From contig CAWCRN010000030.1 in assembly GCA_963797835.1 (NCBI GenBank), positions 1 to 64,000 on the forward strand: 64,000 nucleotides of DNA. Reading direction: 5' to 3'. The notes beneath the pieces are model-generated. The model saw only the letters and a list, made by a program, of their open reading frames with translations, was not told where the DNA came from and searched no databases. This document shows, piece by piece, positions 35,416 to 44,929 of this stretch (the first letter of the stretch is position 1; each line of letters opens with the position of its first letter). Both the position numbers and the translations under genes were made by a program. The DNA comes from JBDTSW01 sp963797835. Lineage in GTDB: Bacteria > Actinomycetota > Thermoleophilia > Solirubrobacterales > 70-9.

Positions 35416-36674
35416 TGGCGCTTGCGGTCACCAACGCCCGGCTCGGCGCCGAGACCGTGGGGTTGCGCTGCGAGGACGGGCGGATCTCCGAGCTCGGCAC
35501 CGGCGTGGCGGCGCGGGAGGGGGATGAGGTGATCGACGCCACGGGCCTGGCCCTCGTCCCGGGCCTGGTCAACGGCCATACCCACGCCGCGATGACGCTC
35601 TTTCGCGGATACGCCGACGACCTGCCGCTGATGGAGTGGCTCGAGCAGCACATCTGGCCTGTGGAGAAACGCATGGAGGACGAGGACGTCTACTGGGGGA
35701 CGCGGCTCGCCTGCGTGGAGATGATCCGCAGCGGCACGATCCGCTTCTGGGACATGTACTGGCACGCCCACGCGGCGGCCCGCGCCGTGGAGGACGCCGG
35801 CCTGCGGGCGGTGACCGCCGCGCCCCTGATCGACGACGCCGACCCCGCCAAGTCGGAGCGGGCCTGCTCGGATGCCGAGCGCAGCCTGGAGCGGATTACC
35901 GAGGCGGGCGGGGAGCGCGCGAGGCCGGGCTTCGCCCCGCACGCGATCTACTCCGTGAGCGAGCGCAGCCTGCGCTGGGTGGCGGAGCGGGCGGCCGAGC
36001 TGAAGATCCCCATCCAGATCCACCTCTCCGAGACGCGCGAGGAGGTGGAGGGGTGCGTGCGCGACCACGGGATGCGCCCTGCGGCGTGGCTCGACCGCTG
36101 CGGGCTGCTCGGCCCCGAGACGGTCCTCGCCCACGGCGTCTGGCTCGACGACGAGGAGCTGGAGCTGATCGCCGAGCGCGGGGCGACGGTCGTGACGAAC
36201 CCGGTGGCGAATATGAAGCTGGCGGTCGGCGGGGTCTTCCCCTACGTCGCCGCCCGCGACCGCGGTGTGGCCATCGGACTCGGCACGGACGGACCGGGGT
36301 CCAACAACTCGCTCGACCTCCTGGCCGACGCGAAGGCGTTCGCCCTGATGCAGAAGCACGTGGCCTCCGACCCGGCGCAGGTGACCGCCGCCGAGGCCTG
36401 GGAGATCGCCACGGGCTCGCGCTCGCCCCTGGTCGGCGGCGTTGCGCTCGAGGCGGGGGAGAGGGCGGACTTCCTGCTGGTCCGGGCCGGCGCTCCCGAG
36501 CTGACCCCCGGCGATCTGGTGGCGAACCTGGTCTACGCGGCGTCGGGCTCGGTGGTGGACGCGACCGTCGTCGCCGGACGGGCGCTGATGCGGGGCGGGG
36601 TGGTCGAGGGCGCCGACGAGGTCGTCGCCCGCGCGCGCGAACGTGCGACGGGGCTGGGGCTCAGCTCGCGCTGA
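35415..36674 (+). CDS. 5-methylthioadenosine/S-adenosylhomocysteine deaminase family amidohydrolase
   Basis: A 419-residue amidohydrolase. The metal ligands are GHTHAAM (HxH, residues ~55), IQIHLSET, VLAHGVWLD and GTDGPGSNNSLDL (the late Asp), in the order expected for the MTA/SAH deaminase family. It deaminates methylthioadenosine, S-adenosylhomocysteine or related adenosines. ATG 35415 shares its A with the phosphorylase stop (TGATG), which implies translational coupling. A regulator gene converges on it. Confidence 0.88.
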   Translation: MALAVTNARLGAETVGLRCEDGRISELGTGVAAREGDEVIDATGLALVPGLVNGHTHAAMTLFRGYADDLPLMEWLEQHIWPVEKRMEDEDVYWGTRLACVEMIRSGTIRFWDMYWHAHAAARAVEDAGLRAVTAAPLIDDADPAKSERACSDAERSLERITEAGGERARPGFAPHAIYSVSERSLRWVAERAAELKIPIQIHLSETREEVEGCVRDHGMRPAAWLDRCGLLGPETVLAHGVWLDDEELELIAERGATVVTNPVANMKLAVGGVFPYVAARDRGVAIGLGTDGPGSNNSLDLLADAKAFALMQKHVASDPAQVTAAEAWEIATGSRSPLVGGVALEAGERADFLLVRAGAPELTPGDLVANLVYAASGSVVDATVVAGRALMRGGVVEGADEVVARARERATGLGLSSR

Positions 36675-37851
36675 TGCCGGCGGCCTCGGCGCGCACGGCG
36701 AGCGCGATCTCGAGCCGCCGCTGCGGGTCGTCCAGCGCATCCCCGAACAGCTCGCGAAGCTGCCCCAGCCGGTAGCGGACCGTCTGCACGTGCACGTGCA
36801 GACGATCGGCCGCGGGCCGCGCCTCGCCGTGCGCGTCGAGCCAGGCCGCGAGCGTCTCGAGCAGGCGCGCCCGCCGGTTCGGCGCGAGCCCCTCGAGCGG
36901 GGCCAGCGCGTGCTGGGTGAGATCGGCGGTGAGGCGCTCGTCGCGGGAGAGCAGGACGTCCAGCAGGTGGTCGGAGGAGACGACGAGCCCGGCGCTGGGG
37001 CCGGTCGTGAGGGCGAGGGCCAGCCGCGCCCGGCGCGCCGAGCGCGGCGCGCCCGCCCACTCCACTGCGTGGCCGAGGCCGCCGCGGTCGCCGGCGACCG
37101 CCTGCTCCACCGACCGGCGGCGCCGGGGGCCATCGGGATCGGGAACGATCGCGACCGGGAGTCCCTCGGAGTCGCCGACGAGGGAGCCGACGGGCAGCTT
37201 CGAGGCGACGCGCTGCGGCCGGTCGGACTCGAACGCGAGCACCGCGAGCTTCGGCGGCAGCTTCCACTCCGCGTCGCGGGCCGCCTGCTCGATCGCCTCA
37301 GGCGACGCGGCGGGCTCGCGCAGCAGCAGGTCGACCAGCCGATGCCGGCGCGCCTGTAGCTCGGAGATGACCCGGGACTGCTCCCGCGCGAAGCCCTCGG
37401 CGGAGGCCGCGGAGATCTCGTCGATGTACGCGAAGATCGCCTCGGCCAGCGTGTACAGCGCGCGCGGGTCGATACCGGCCCGGTCCCCCGCGTCGGCGAG
37501 GCCACGCCACGCGACCTGGGCGCCGGCGCGGTAGGCCCGCAGCAACGCGTCGAGGGTGCGGCCGACCCGGTACTCGCCGGCCCCGAACCGGACGTAGATC
37601 TCGCGCTCGGGCAGGCCGGCATCGGACCCGGTCAGCACCAGCTCGACGAAGCCGTCGAGCGCCTGGCGCACGCCCAGCCGGACGTTCTCCTCGACGCCGG
37701 CGCTGTAGTCGGGCACGGCGGCCTCGACCGCGGCGATCACCTCGTCGACAAGGCCGGGGAGTGCGGGCTGGAGCGCCTCGGCAAGCGCCGGCTCGAGCTC
37801 TCGCCATGCCGGTCTCAGGCGTTCTTTGTGCGATTGCTCAATTTCTGGCAT
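36661..37851 (-). CDS. PucR/CdaR-type helix-turn-helix regulator
   Basis: A 396-residue regulator. The C-terminal PucR-type helix-turn-helix is clear: LLETLAAWLDAHGEARPAADRLHVHVQTVRYRLGQLRELFGDALDDPQRRLEIALAVRA. The N-terminal ~200 residues are helical with RTLDALLRAYRAGAQVAWRGLA, the RsbT-antagonist-like or GGDEF-related sensory segment common in these proteins. It is divergent from the desaturase with 57 bp between starts, so control of the desaturase is plausible but unproven. Its end overlaps the deaminase by 14 bp. Confidence 0.85.
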   Translation of the reverse strand: MPEIEQSHKERLRPAWRELEPALAEALQPALPGLVDEVIAAVEAAVPDYSAGVEENVRLGVRQALDGFVELVLTGSDAGLPEREIYVRFGAGEYRVGRTLDALLRAYRAGAQVAWRGLADAGDRAGIDPRALYTLAEAIFAYIDEISAASAEGFAREQSRVISELQARRHRLVDLLLREPAASPEAIEQAARDAEWKLPPKLAVLAFESDRPQRVASKLPVGSLVGDSEGLPVAIVPDPDGPRRRRSVEQAVAGDRGGLGHAVEWAGAPRSARRARLALALTTGPSAGLVVSSDHLLDVLLSRDERLTADLTQHALAPLEGLAPNRRARLLETLAAWLDAHGEARPAADRLHVHVQTVRYRLGQLRELFGDALDDPQRRLEIALAVRAEAAGISAS

Positions 37852-37908
37852 GGAAGTCGTGGCTTGCAAGCATAGACGCCGAGCCGGGCTGTCCGTAGCT
37901 TCAAGTCT

Positions 37909-38871
37909 GTGCACGAGATGACCACGGCCGAGAAGACCGCGAACCTGCTCGCGGTCGTCATTCCCTTCCTGGCGACGATCGCCGCGATCCCCCTGCTCTG
38001 GAACCAGCTCGTCGACCCCACCGACCTGGTGATCATGGCCGTCATGTACCTGCTGACCGCGTTCGGGATCACGATCGGCTACCACCGCCTGCTCACCCAC
38101 CGCGCGTTCGAGACGATCCCGCCCCTTCGCTACGGGCTCGCGATCCTCGGCTCGATGGCCGTGCAGGGCTCGGTGATCGCCTGGGTGGCGGATCACCGGA
38201 AGCACCACGCCTTCTCCGACGATGACGGCGACCCGCACTCCCCCCACGGCCACGGGGGCGGCGCATCCGGCGTCCTCAAGGGCCTCTGGCACGCGCACGT
38301 CGGCTGGCTGCTCGAGGGGCACGGGCGCGCCGACTGGTACCGCTACGCGCCGGACCTCATGGAGGACCCGACGATGCGGCGGATCAACCGCGCCTTCCCG
38401 GCCCTGGTCGGCCTCGGCCTCGCTCTCCCGTTCGCCGCCGGCTTCGTGCTGAGCGGCACGCTCGGCGGGGCACTCACCGCGCTCTTGTGGGGCGGGTTCG
38501 TGCGGATCTTCTTCGGCCACCACGTCACCTGGAGCATCAACTCGGTCTGCCACTTCATAGGCACCCGGCGGTTCGTCACGCCCGACGAGTCACGAAACGT
38601 CTTCTGGCTGGCCCTGCCCTCGCTCGGCGAGTCCTGGCACCACAACCACCATGCCTTCCCACGCGCGGCCGTACAGGGTCTGCGCTGGTGGGAGGTGGAC
38701 ATCTCGGGCGCGGTGATCTCCGGCCTCGAGCGGGTGGGCCTCGCCAAGAACGTTGTCCGGATCAGCCCCGAGCGCCAGGAGCAGCGCCGCACGCCAGGGC
38801 GTGCGCCGCGTGCAGGTCGCGCAGGACTAGGGCCAGGCACCGCGTTCGCCCGGCCGACCGCCCGGGCGTAG
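37909..38871 (+). CDS. Acyl-CoA (stearoyl-type) delta-9 desaturase
   Basis: A 320-residue membrane fatty-acyl desaturase. All three His boxes are present: HRLLTHR, HRKHH (in ADHRKHHAFSDDDGDPHSPH) and HHNHH (ESWHHNHHAFPRAA), with four hydrophobic segments placed as in the family. It introduces a cis double bond into acyl-CoA using di-iron and O2. GTG 37909 or ATG 37918 can start it. The last 30 residues are a basic, Pro/Gly-rich tail of no known function. It is divergent from a PucR-type regulator. Confidence 0.92.
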   Translation: MHEMTTAEKTANLLAVVIPFLATIAAIPLLWNQLVDPTDLVIMAVMYLLTAFGITIGYHRLLTHRAFETIPPLRYGLAILGSMAVQGSVIAWVADHRKHHAFSDDDGDPHSPHGHGGGASGVLKGLWHAHVGWLLEGHGRADWYRYAPDLMEDPTMRRINRAFPALVGLGLALPFAAGFVLSGTLGGALTALLWGGFVRIFFGHHVTWSINSVCHFIGTRRFVTPDESRNVFWLALPSLGESWHHNHHAFPRAAVQGLRWWEVDISGAVISGLERVGLAKNVVRISPERQEQRRTPGRAPRAGRAGLGPGTAFARPTARA

Positions 38872-38881
38872 ACTCCGGGGC

Positions 38882-39115
38882 GTGGGGGAGCAGGGAGCAG
38901 AGTCGAAAAGACACCGGGGCTCGAGGGTGCGCCGCGGCGGCCGGTCGGCCGTGGCGCTGGCGATCGGCGTTGCCGCGGCCTTCGTCGCGGCCCCCGCCTC
39001 GGCCGCGACCACGTGCTCGTTCGACGCGGGGGCACACGTGCTCACCGTGGACGGCGATCCGGACGTGGGAAGCAACGTTCGCGCCAGCCCGACTGAGATC
39101 GTCGTCAATCACATC
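38882..39115 (+). pseudogene. 5' fragment of an exported RTX-like beta-roll protein
   Basis: GTG 38882 opens a frame with a basic region and a long signal peptide (SAVALAIGVAAAFVAAPASA), then ATTCSFDAGAHVLTVDGDPD and ASPTEIVVN, which looks like the N-terminal cap of secreted calcium-binding beta-roll proteins. The similarity stops near 39115. Beyond it the sequence belongs, on the other strand, to the next gene. No calcium-binding GGxGxD repeats remain. It is a truncated gene. Confidence 0.5.
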
Positions 39116-39129
39116 ACCGGCACGGGCCT

Positions 39130-39876
39130 CCGCCGCACTGATTCCTACCGATGCCGTGATGACGCGGATGTCCTCGAAGCCGCCGCTGTTCACCTGCCCG
39201 CCCCCGTAGAGGAACCGCTTGGGCGCCTCGCACGTCATCACCGTCCCGTTCTGCGTGTTGCCCAAGACCTGGGCGGACTCCGTGGCGTAGCGCGGCATCC
39301 GTTTACCGCAGGCAACTGTGATCCTGATCCTGACCCGCTCGCTGCCGGAGTTGTCCACGAAGACGGCCCACCCGTCGTCTGGAGCCTGATCGGGATCGCC
39401 GCGGTCCACGGGGAACGACGAGTTCATCACCGAGTCGGTCTCGGTCGCTCCCTGCGAGCCGCCGGAGTAGGCGTGGAGATGGCCCGGGCAGCGGGCAACG
39501 TCGGAATCCTGGGCACCGGGCTCCACCCGGAACCGTTCCTTGGCGTACGTGGGCTGCGTCTCGTCACATATCGCCGTGCCGTAAAGGGTGGGCCCGCCGA
39601 CGCCGTGGGGTTGCCGAAGCTGTACCCCCAGGCGACCCCGGCTGACCCGAGCCGGTACGTCTCCTGCATGTAGACGGTGTCGAAGCCCGCGGTGTTGAAC
39701 AGGCCGCCCCCGATCGCGTGGGTGTGCTTGGGGCAGAAGGTGTTCGTTAGGCCGCCGGTAATGCCAACCGGGAGGACCTCCTTCGTCACCCTGTATTTGA
39801 TCCCGCCAGCTTCCACGAGGAGGGCCCCGGCGGGCGCAGCCAGCCCGATGCCCGCAAACATGGCCGTGAGTGCCAC
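39130..39876 (-). pseudogene. Exported repeat protein, frameshifted and truncated at its 3' end
   Basis: The start at GTG 39876 gives a signal-like ALTAMFAGIGLAAPAGALLV. Repeats of a secreted unit follow: NTFCPKHTHAIGGGLFNTAG; then FPVDRGDPDQAPDDGWAVFVDNSGS; then CEAPKRFLYGGGQVNSGGF. The pattern C-P-x4-GGG ... PDDGW ... VDN ... C is one I associate with exported proteins of Solirubrobacterales. A frameshift lies near 39590 at a GGG run. The third repeat stops after VITAS, near 39150, where the sequence runs into the facing beta-roll gene. Confidence 0.55.
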
Positions 39877-40067
39877 CTGAGCGCTGCCGCTCGGCCTGTG
39901 CTGCTCGACAAGGTCCCCTCCTTGGTCTGGCTGCCGGACCTTCGGGTCGATGATACGGGCGGCGGCGACGCCTCGGGCACCGCGCTCGGGTGTCCGTCGA
40001 TTCACCCCTTGGTGGGATGCCGCGGGCGGCTTCGCGGGGAGTACCGTCGGCGGCATGCCAAGCCTCC

Positions 40068-41563
40068 GTGAGAACCACGATCCCGGTGCTCGTCGTGGCG
40101 CTGGCGCTCGGCCTCCCGGCGCTCGCCGAGGCCGAGACGTTCGAGGTGAACGAGCGGGGACCCTGCGCCCGGTCCGTGCACAAACGCGGACTGCACGCTG
40201 CGCGAGGCGGTCATCGAGGCGAACGGCCAGCCCGGCGACGACCGCGTCAAGCTCCCAGCAGAAGCCGTACAAGCTCACCCGCGAGCTCGGAGCCGGGCCC
40301 GGCGAGGCCGAGGAAAGTGATCTCGACATCGATTCCGGGTTGGGCAACCTGATCACGCTCGCCCATCCCGGGAAGGGCCTGGCTACGATCGACGCCACGG
40401 GCGCAGAGGATCGGGTGCTCGAGGTCGAAGGAGCGGCCACGACTCACGAAGCGTCGAGCTCTGCACCAGCAAGAAGCCGTACAAGCTCACCCGTGAGATC
40501 GGGGCCGGGCCTGGGGAGGCCGAGGAGGGGGATCTGGACATCGATTCCGGGCTCGGCAACCTGATCACGCTCGCCCATCCCGGGAAGGGGCTGGCCACGA
40601 TCGACGCAACGGTCGCCGAGGACCGGGTGATCGAGCTCGAAGGGGCAGCGACGCTCAAGAAGCTCAAGCTTCAGGACGGCGTGGCGAACTCGACGGGCCA
40701 GGCGGGCGGCGCGCTCTCCGTCGACGGCAACGTGACGCTCATCCGCTCGCGCATCAAGGGCAGCCACGCGGCGGACGTCGGTGGCGGGATCTTCATCACG
40801 GACGGCCGGCTGACCATGCGCCGGTCGACGGTCCGCGGCAACGACGCGAGCGGCGAGGGCGGTGGGATCTTCGTGAACGAGGAGGCTACGTTCGAGCTGA
40901 CGAAGAGCACGCTGGCTGGCAACGAGGCCGACGAGGGCGGCGGCATGATCACCACAATCCACCCAGTCGCCGAGCACGCTCGTCGCCTCGACGGTTTCCG
41001 GCAACACGGTGTCCGAGGAGGGCGGTGGGATCTGGAACGGCGGGCCGGCGCTCTTCGTCGGCAACTCCACGATCGCCGACAACACCGCGGGCGGCTCCGG
41101 CGGCGGCCTCTACGCCGCTCCCGACTCGGGCGCAGCGATCCAGTTCGCCACGATCACGCGCAACCGCGCCGACGCCGATGACACCGGGCCGCACGGGGGC
41201 GGCGGGATCTTCGCCGACGGAGGGGACGACGTGGTCGTCACGCTGGGCACCCTGCTGGCTCGCAACCGGGCCACCGGCGGGGCATTCGAGGACTGCGACG
41301 CGCCGGCGCCGGTCGGGATCGTCAGCTTCGGCGACAACCTGATCACCACCGAGCAGGACTGCCCGTTCTTCGACCACGACGAGGACATCGTCGACGACGA
41401 CCCGCGCATCGGCGTGCTCGACGACAACGGCGGCCCCACGAAGACGGTCAAGCTGAAGCAGGGCAGCCCGGCGATCGACGCGGCCGGCCAAGGCCCGGAC
41501 ACCGACCAGCGCGGGTTCGAGCGCGACGTGGCCGCCGACATCGGGGCCTTCGAGCGCCAGTAG
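40068..41563 (+). pseudogene. Secreted parallel beta-helix (choice-of-anchor Q-like) protein, frameshifted
   Basis: GTG 40068 starts a signal peptide (TTIPVLVVALALGLPALAEA). Then come CTLREAVIEANGQPGDDRVKL, KPYKLTRELGAGPGEAEESD, beta-helix rungs such as GGGIFITDGRLTMRRSTVRG, GGGIFVNEEATFELTKSTLAG, SSEEGGGIWNGGPALFVGNSTIAD-like units, and the closing NGGPTKTVKLKQGSPAIDAA, DQRGFERD, IGAFERQ, all typical of exported CSLREA/beta-helix proteins. Frames change near 40170, 40258 and 40960. A 212-bp imperfect tandem duplication disrupts the N-terminal part. Confidence 0.7.
40245..40645 (+). repeat. Imperfect tandem duplication, period 212 bp
   Basis: The stretch beginning GAAGCCGTACAAGCTCACCC at 40261 recurs at 40473 with scattered substitutions for about 170-180 bp, ending around the phrase GAAGGAGCGGCCACG / GAAGGGGCAGCGACG. 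The period of 212 is not a multiple of three, so the second copy is in a different frame from the first. The mismatches show that it is not a recent exact copy. Confidence 0.75.
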
Positions 41564-41567
41564 GCGG

Positions 41568-43558
41568 CTAGGTCCGAGCGTCCGCCTGTACGTCCCGCGC
41601 GAACTCCACGAACCAGTCGAGCGCGGCGGGGTTCGCGAGCGAGTCGCGGCTCGCGGCCTGCTCGGCGCGGCGTGCCGGTGAGGATGCGCTTCACCGGGAC
41701 CTCCAGGACCTTGCCCGACAGCGTCCGCGGCACCTCGGCGATCGCGAAGACCTCGTTCGGGCACGTGGCGGGGCGAGCAGGTCTCGCGGACCTGCCGCTT
41801 GATTCGGGCGATCAGATCGTCGCTCAGCTCCTCGCCCTCGCGCAGGACCACGAACAGTGGCATCCACCCCTCGGTACCTGGGCGGGGGACGTCGACGACC
41901 AGCGCGTCGAGCACCTCGGGGACGGCCAGCGACCGCGCGGTAGATCTCGCTCGTCCCCATCCGCACGCCCTGGCGGTTGATGGTCGAGTCCGAGCGCCCG
42001 TAGATGATCGCGGTGCCGCGCTCGGTGATCTCGATCCAGTCGCCGTGGCGCCAGACGCCCGGGTAGTGCTCGAAGTAGGCCTCGCGGAGCTTCGAGCCGT
42101 CGTCGTCGCCCCAGAAGGAGACCGGCATCGAGGGCATCGGCTCGGTCAGGACCAGCTCGCCGACCTCGCCGATCAGCGGGTGCCCCTCCTCGTCCCAGGA
42201 CTCGACGGCCGCGCCGAGCGCGCGGCCCTGCAGCTCGCCGCGGTAGACGGGCAGGAGCGGTACCCCGCCGACGAAGGCGGTGCAGACGTCGGTGCCGCCC
42301 GAGGTCGAGAACAGCCAGGTGTCCTCGCCGACGTGCTCGTAGATCCATTCGAAGCCCTCGGGCGCGAGCGGGGACCCGGTCGAGCCGATCGCGCCGAGCC
42401 GGGAGAGGTCGCGACCCGTCGCCCGGCTCGATCCCGGCCTTCATGCACGCGGCCACGTAGCTGGCCGAGGTCCCGAAGCAGGTGACGCCGGCGCGCTCGG
42501 CGAGGTCCCACAGCACGCCCATGTCCGGGTGTCCGGGGTTGCCGTCGTAGAGCACGATCGAGGCAGGCGTGAGGAGCGCCGAGACGAGGAAGTTCCACAT
42601 CATCCAGCCGGTCGTCGTGAACCAGAAGATGCGGTCGCCCTCCTGGGCATCGACGTGGAGGTTGAGCTTCTTCAGGTGCTCGAGGAGGATCCCGCCCTGG
42701 CCCTGGACGATCGCCTTGGGAAGGCCGGTGGTGCCCGACGAGTAGAGCACCCAGAGCGGGTGGTCGAACGGGACCCGCTCGAAGGTGAGGGCGTGGTCGC
42801 CGCCCGAGGTCAGCAGGTCGTCCCACCTCGTGGCACCATCGAGTGCGGTGAGGTCCGCCTCGGGGTCGAGGTAGGGGATCACCACGGTCGCCTCGAGGGT
42901 GGGCATCTGAGCCTGGAGGCCGGCCACCGTCTCCAGCCGGTCGAAGTCCTTGCCGCCGTAGCGGTAGCCGTCGACGCAGATGAGCACCTTCGGCTCGATC
43001 TGGGCGAAGCGGTCGACCACGGAGCTCGCGCCGAAGTCGGGGGAGCAGCTCGACCAGACCGCGCCGATCGACGCGGTGGCAAGGAACGCGACCAGCGCCT
43101 CGGGAGTGTTCGGCACGTAGGCGACGACGCGGTCGCCCCGCTCGACCCCCCGCTCGCGAAGCCCGGCGGCGACGGCGGCGACCTGGCGCTCGAGCTCGCC
43201 CCAGGTCAGCTCGGCCAGCTCGCGCAGCTCGGAGGCGTGGTGGACGGCGACGGCGTCCGGGTCGCGGTCGCGGAAGATGTGCTCGGCGTAGTTCAGCTCG
43301 GCGCCCTCGAACCAGCGCGCCCCGGGCATCACGCGCTCGGCGAGGACCTGCTCGGGGGATCCGGAGGAGCGCACGTCGAAGAACTCCCAGATCGACCGCC
43401 AGAAGTCCTCGAGCTCGTCGACCGACCAGCGCCACAGCCCCTCGTAGGAGCCGAACTCGAGCCCGCGCTCGTGCTCGAGCCAGCGCATGTAGCGGGTCAT
43501 CGTCGCCCGCTCGATCCGCTCGGGGCTGGGCTCCCAGAGCTTCTCGGCGCTCGAGCTC
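41568..43558 (-). pseudogene. Acetoacetyl-CoA synthetase, about four frameshifts
   Basis: Acyl-adenylating enzyme of about 655 residues that activates acetoacetate. Key pieces are EKLWEPSPERIERATMTRYMRWLE, ARWFEGAELNYAEHIF, WSSCSPDFGASSVVDRFAQIEPKVLI, LWVLYSSGTTGLPKAIVQGQGG, IFWFTTTGWMMWNFLVSALL, FSTSGGTDVCTAFVGG, WRHGDWIEITERGTAIIYGRSDSTINRQGVRMGTSEIY and the catalytic Lys in RTLSGKVLEVPVKRIL. Frames change near 42415, 41935, 41775 and 41672. ATG 43558 overlaps the M28 peptidase stop. The homologous sequence is complete, so sequence errors are the likely cause. Confidence 0.85.
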
Positions 43559-44795
43559 ATCCGGCGCCAGCGTATTCGGTGGCCTGCTCGCTGCGGCGCC
43601 GCCCGAGGTCCCGGTCGAGCTGGCGGACCAGCTCGAGGGCGAAGCCGTGGGCACGCTCGAGCGCGTCGGGGTCGACGTTCTCGGGCAGGTCGCTGGGGAG
43701 GTGATAGCCGGGGACGTACCCGTCCTCGTCGGTGCACGCGATCGCGATCGACGGGAAGCCCGCGAGGCGCGGCGGCATCTCGTCACCGGCGAGCGCCAGC
43801 GCGACCGGCATTGCTCGGTAGCGGTTCTCGCCCTCGGAGTCGGCCTCGGCGATCGCGTAGGCAAGCTCGAACAGGCGGCGGTCGGCGGGATACGTGACGG
43901 CCCATCCGCCCGAGCCGTGGAAGCGGACCTCGCCGTGGCCGACGGTGTCGATGTTGAGGAAGTAGGTGGGCTTCTCGGCCAGGAGCTTTCGGTGGCTGCG
44001 CACGAACGAGCGCATCCCCTCCTGCAGGCACTCCTCGGCGCCCGGCAGCACGACCCAGACGTCGAGGTGCTCGGGCGGCTCCTGGTCGAGGTCTCGTGCG
44101 AGCGCGAGCGAGGTCGCCACGCCCGAGGCGTTGTCGTTGGCGCCCGGGACCACGTCGGAGAGCTGGATGTCGATGAGCGCGAAGAGCCCGATCAGGAGCA
44201 TCAGCGTGGGGGGCAGCTGGAGCACGGAGATGAGGTCGGAGTCGACGCCGGCCATGCGCGCGCCCAGCGGTAGCAGGAGGAGGGCAAGCGACCAGAACAG
44301 CAGGCGGAACGGGCCGAACCAGGAGTGGCGGAGCGCGAGCCGGGCGTTGCGGCGCGCGCGCTTCGGCGCGAACACCGCTCCGGTCTTGGCCGCGTCGAGG
44401 TGGGCGGTGATGATCAGCCGCGCCGGGAGGCCCGGGCGCTTGCCGGGCGAGACGACGTTCTGCGAGGCGCGGCGGAAGAAGAGGCGGCGCAGCAGGTAGA
44501 AGCGGTAGTCGAGGTCGAGGTACATCGAGGTGGCCGCGAGGAGGACCAGGCCGAACCCGAGCGCCGGGACCGCCACCGCGACGAGGCTTCCGGCGATTCC
44601 CAGCAGACAGTGCGCGGCGTGGACCAGCGCATACTGTGGGTGGACGTAGGTCGGCTCGACCTCGGCGCGACGCCCGCCTTCCCTGAGACGCTCGGCCATC
44701 CGGTTCGCCGCACGCCGCTCGGCGTCGGTCCCGGTCAGCCTGCCCTCGAACGAGCAGAGCTCCTCGACCACCTCCATGCCCGCCGCGCGATCCAT
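43557..44795 (-). CDS. M28-family zinc peptidase with membrane segments
   Basis: A 412-residue membrane-associated aminopeptidase-like protein. The M28 metal ligands are recognisable: TAHLDAAKTG (His), GANDNASGVATSLALA (bridging Asp), LPGAEEC (catalytic and ligand Glu), LNIDTVGHGE (Asp) and GYHLPSDL (His). Three or four hydrophobic helices lie between the N-terminal lid and the catalytic part (HCLLGIAGSLVAVAVPALGF; LLFWSLALLLLPLGA; LMLLIGLFALIDIQ), an arrangement that tethers the domain to the membrane. The substrate is unknown. It is translationally coupled to the acetoacetyl-CoA synthetase gene. Confidence 0.82.
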   Translation of the reverse strand: MDRAAGMEVVEELCSFEGRLTGTDAERRAANRMAERLREGGRRAEVEPTYVHPQYALVHAAHCLLGIAGSLVAVAVPALGFGLVLLAATSMYLDLDYRFYLLRRLFFRRASQNVVSPGKRPGLPARLIITAHLDAAKTGAVFAPKRARRNARLALRHSWFGPFRLLFWSLALLLLPLGARMAGVDSDLISVLQLPPTLMLLIGLFALIDIQLSDVVPGANDNASGVATSLALARDLDQEPPEHLDVWVVLPGAEECLQEGMRSFVRSHRKLLAEKPTYFLNIDTVGHGEVRFHGSGGWAVTYPADRRLFELAYAIAEADSEGENRYRAMPVALALAGDEMPPRLAGFPSIAIACTDEDGYVPGYHLPSDLPENVDPDALERAHGFALELVRQLDRDLGRRRSEQATEYAGAG

Positions 44796-44841
44796 CGGCG
44801 GCGCATTATCGGCCTTGGCGCGGGCTATGGTTGCTCCGCCG

Positions 44842-44924
44842 GCCGGAGTGATGGAACGGCAGACATGCGGCACTCAAAATGCCGTGCCCCTCGGGGCGTG
44901 TGGGTTCGAATCCCACCTCCGGCA
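44842..44924 (+). tRNA. tRNA-Leu (anticodon CAA)
   Basis: An 83-nt class II tRNA. The acceptor arms GCCGGAG and CTCCGGC pair; the anticodon stem CGGCA with loop CTCAAAA gives CAA; a long variable arm (GCCCCTCGGGGC) and the T arm GTGGGTTCGAATCCCAC follow. CCA is not encoded. A possible -10, TATGGT, lies at 44826-44831. The SRAP start codon follows after only 5 bp. Confidence 0.93.
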
Positions 44925-44929
44925 TCTCC

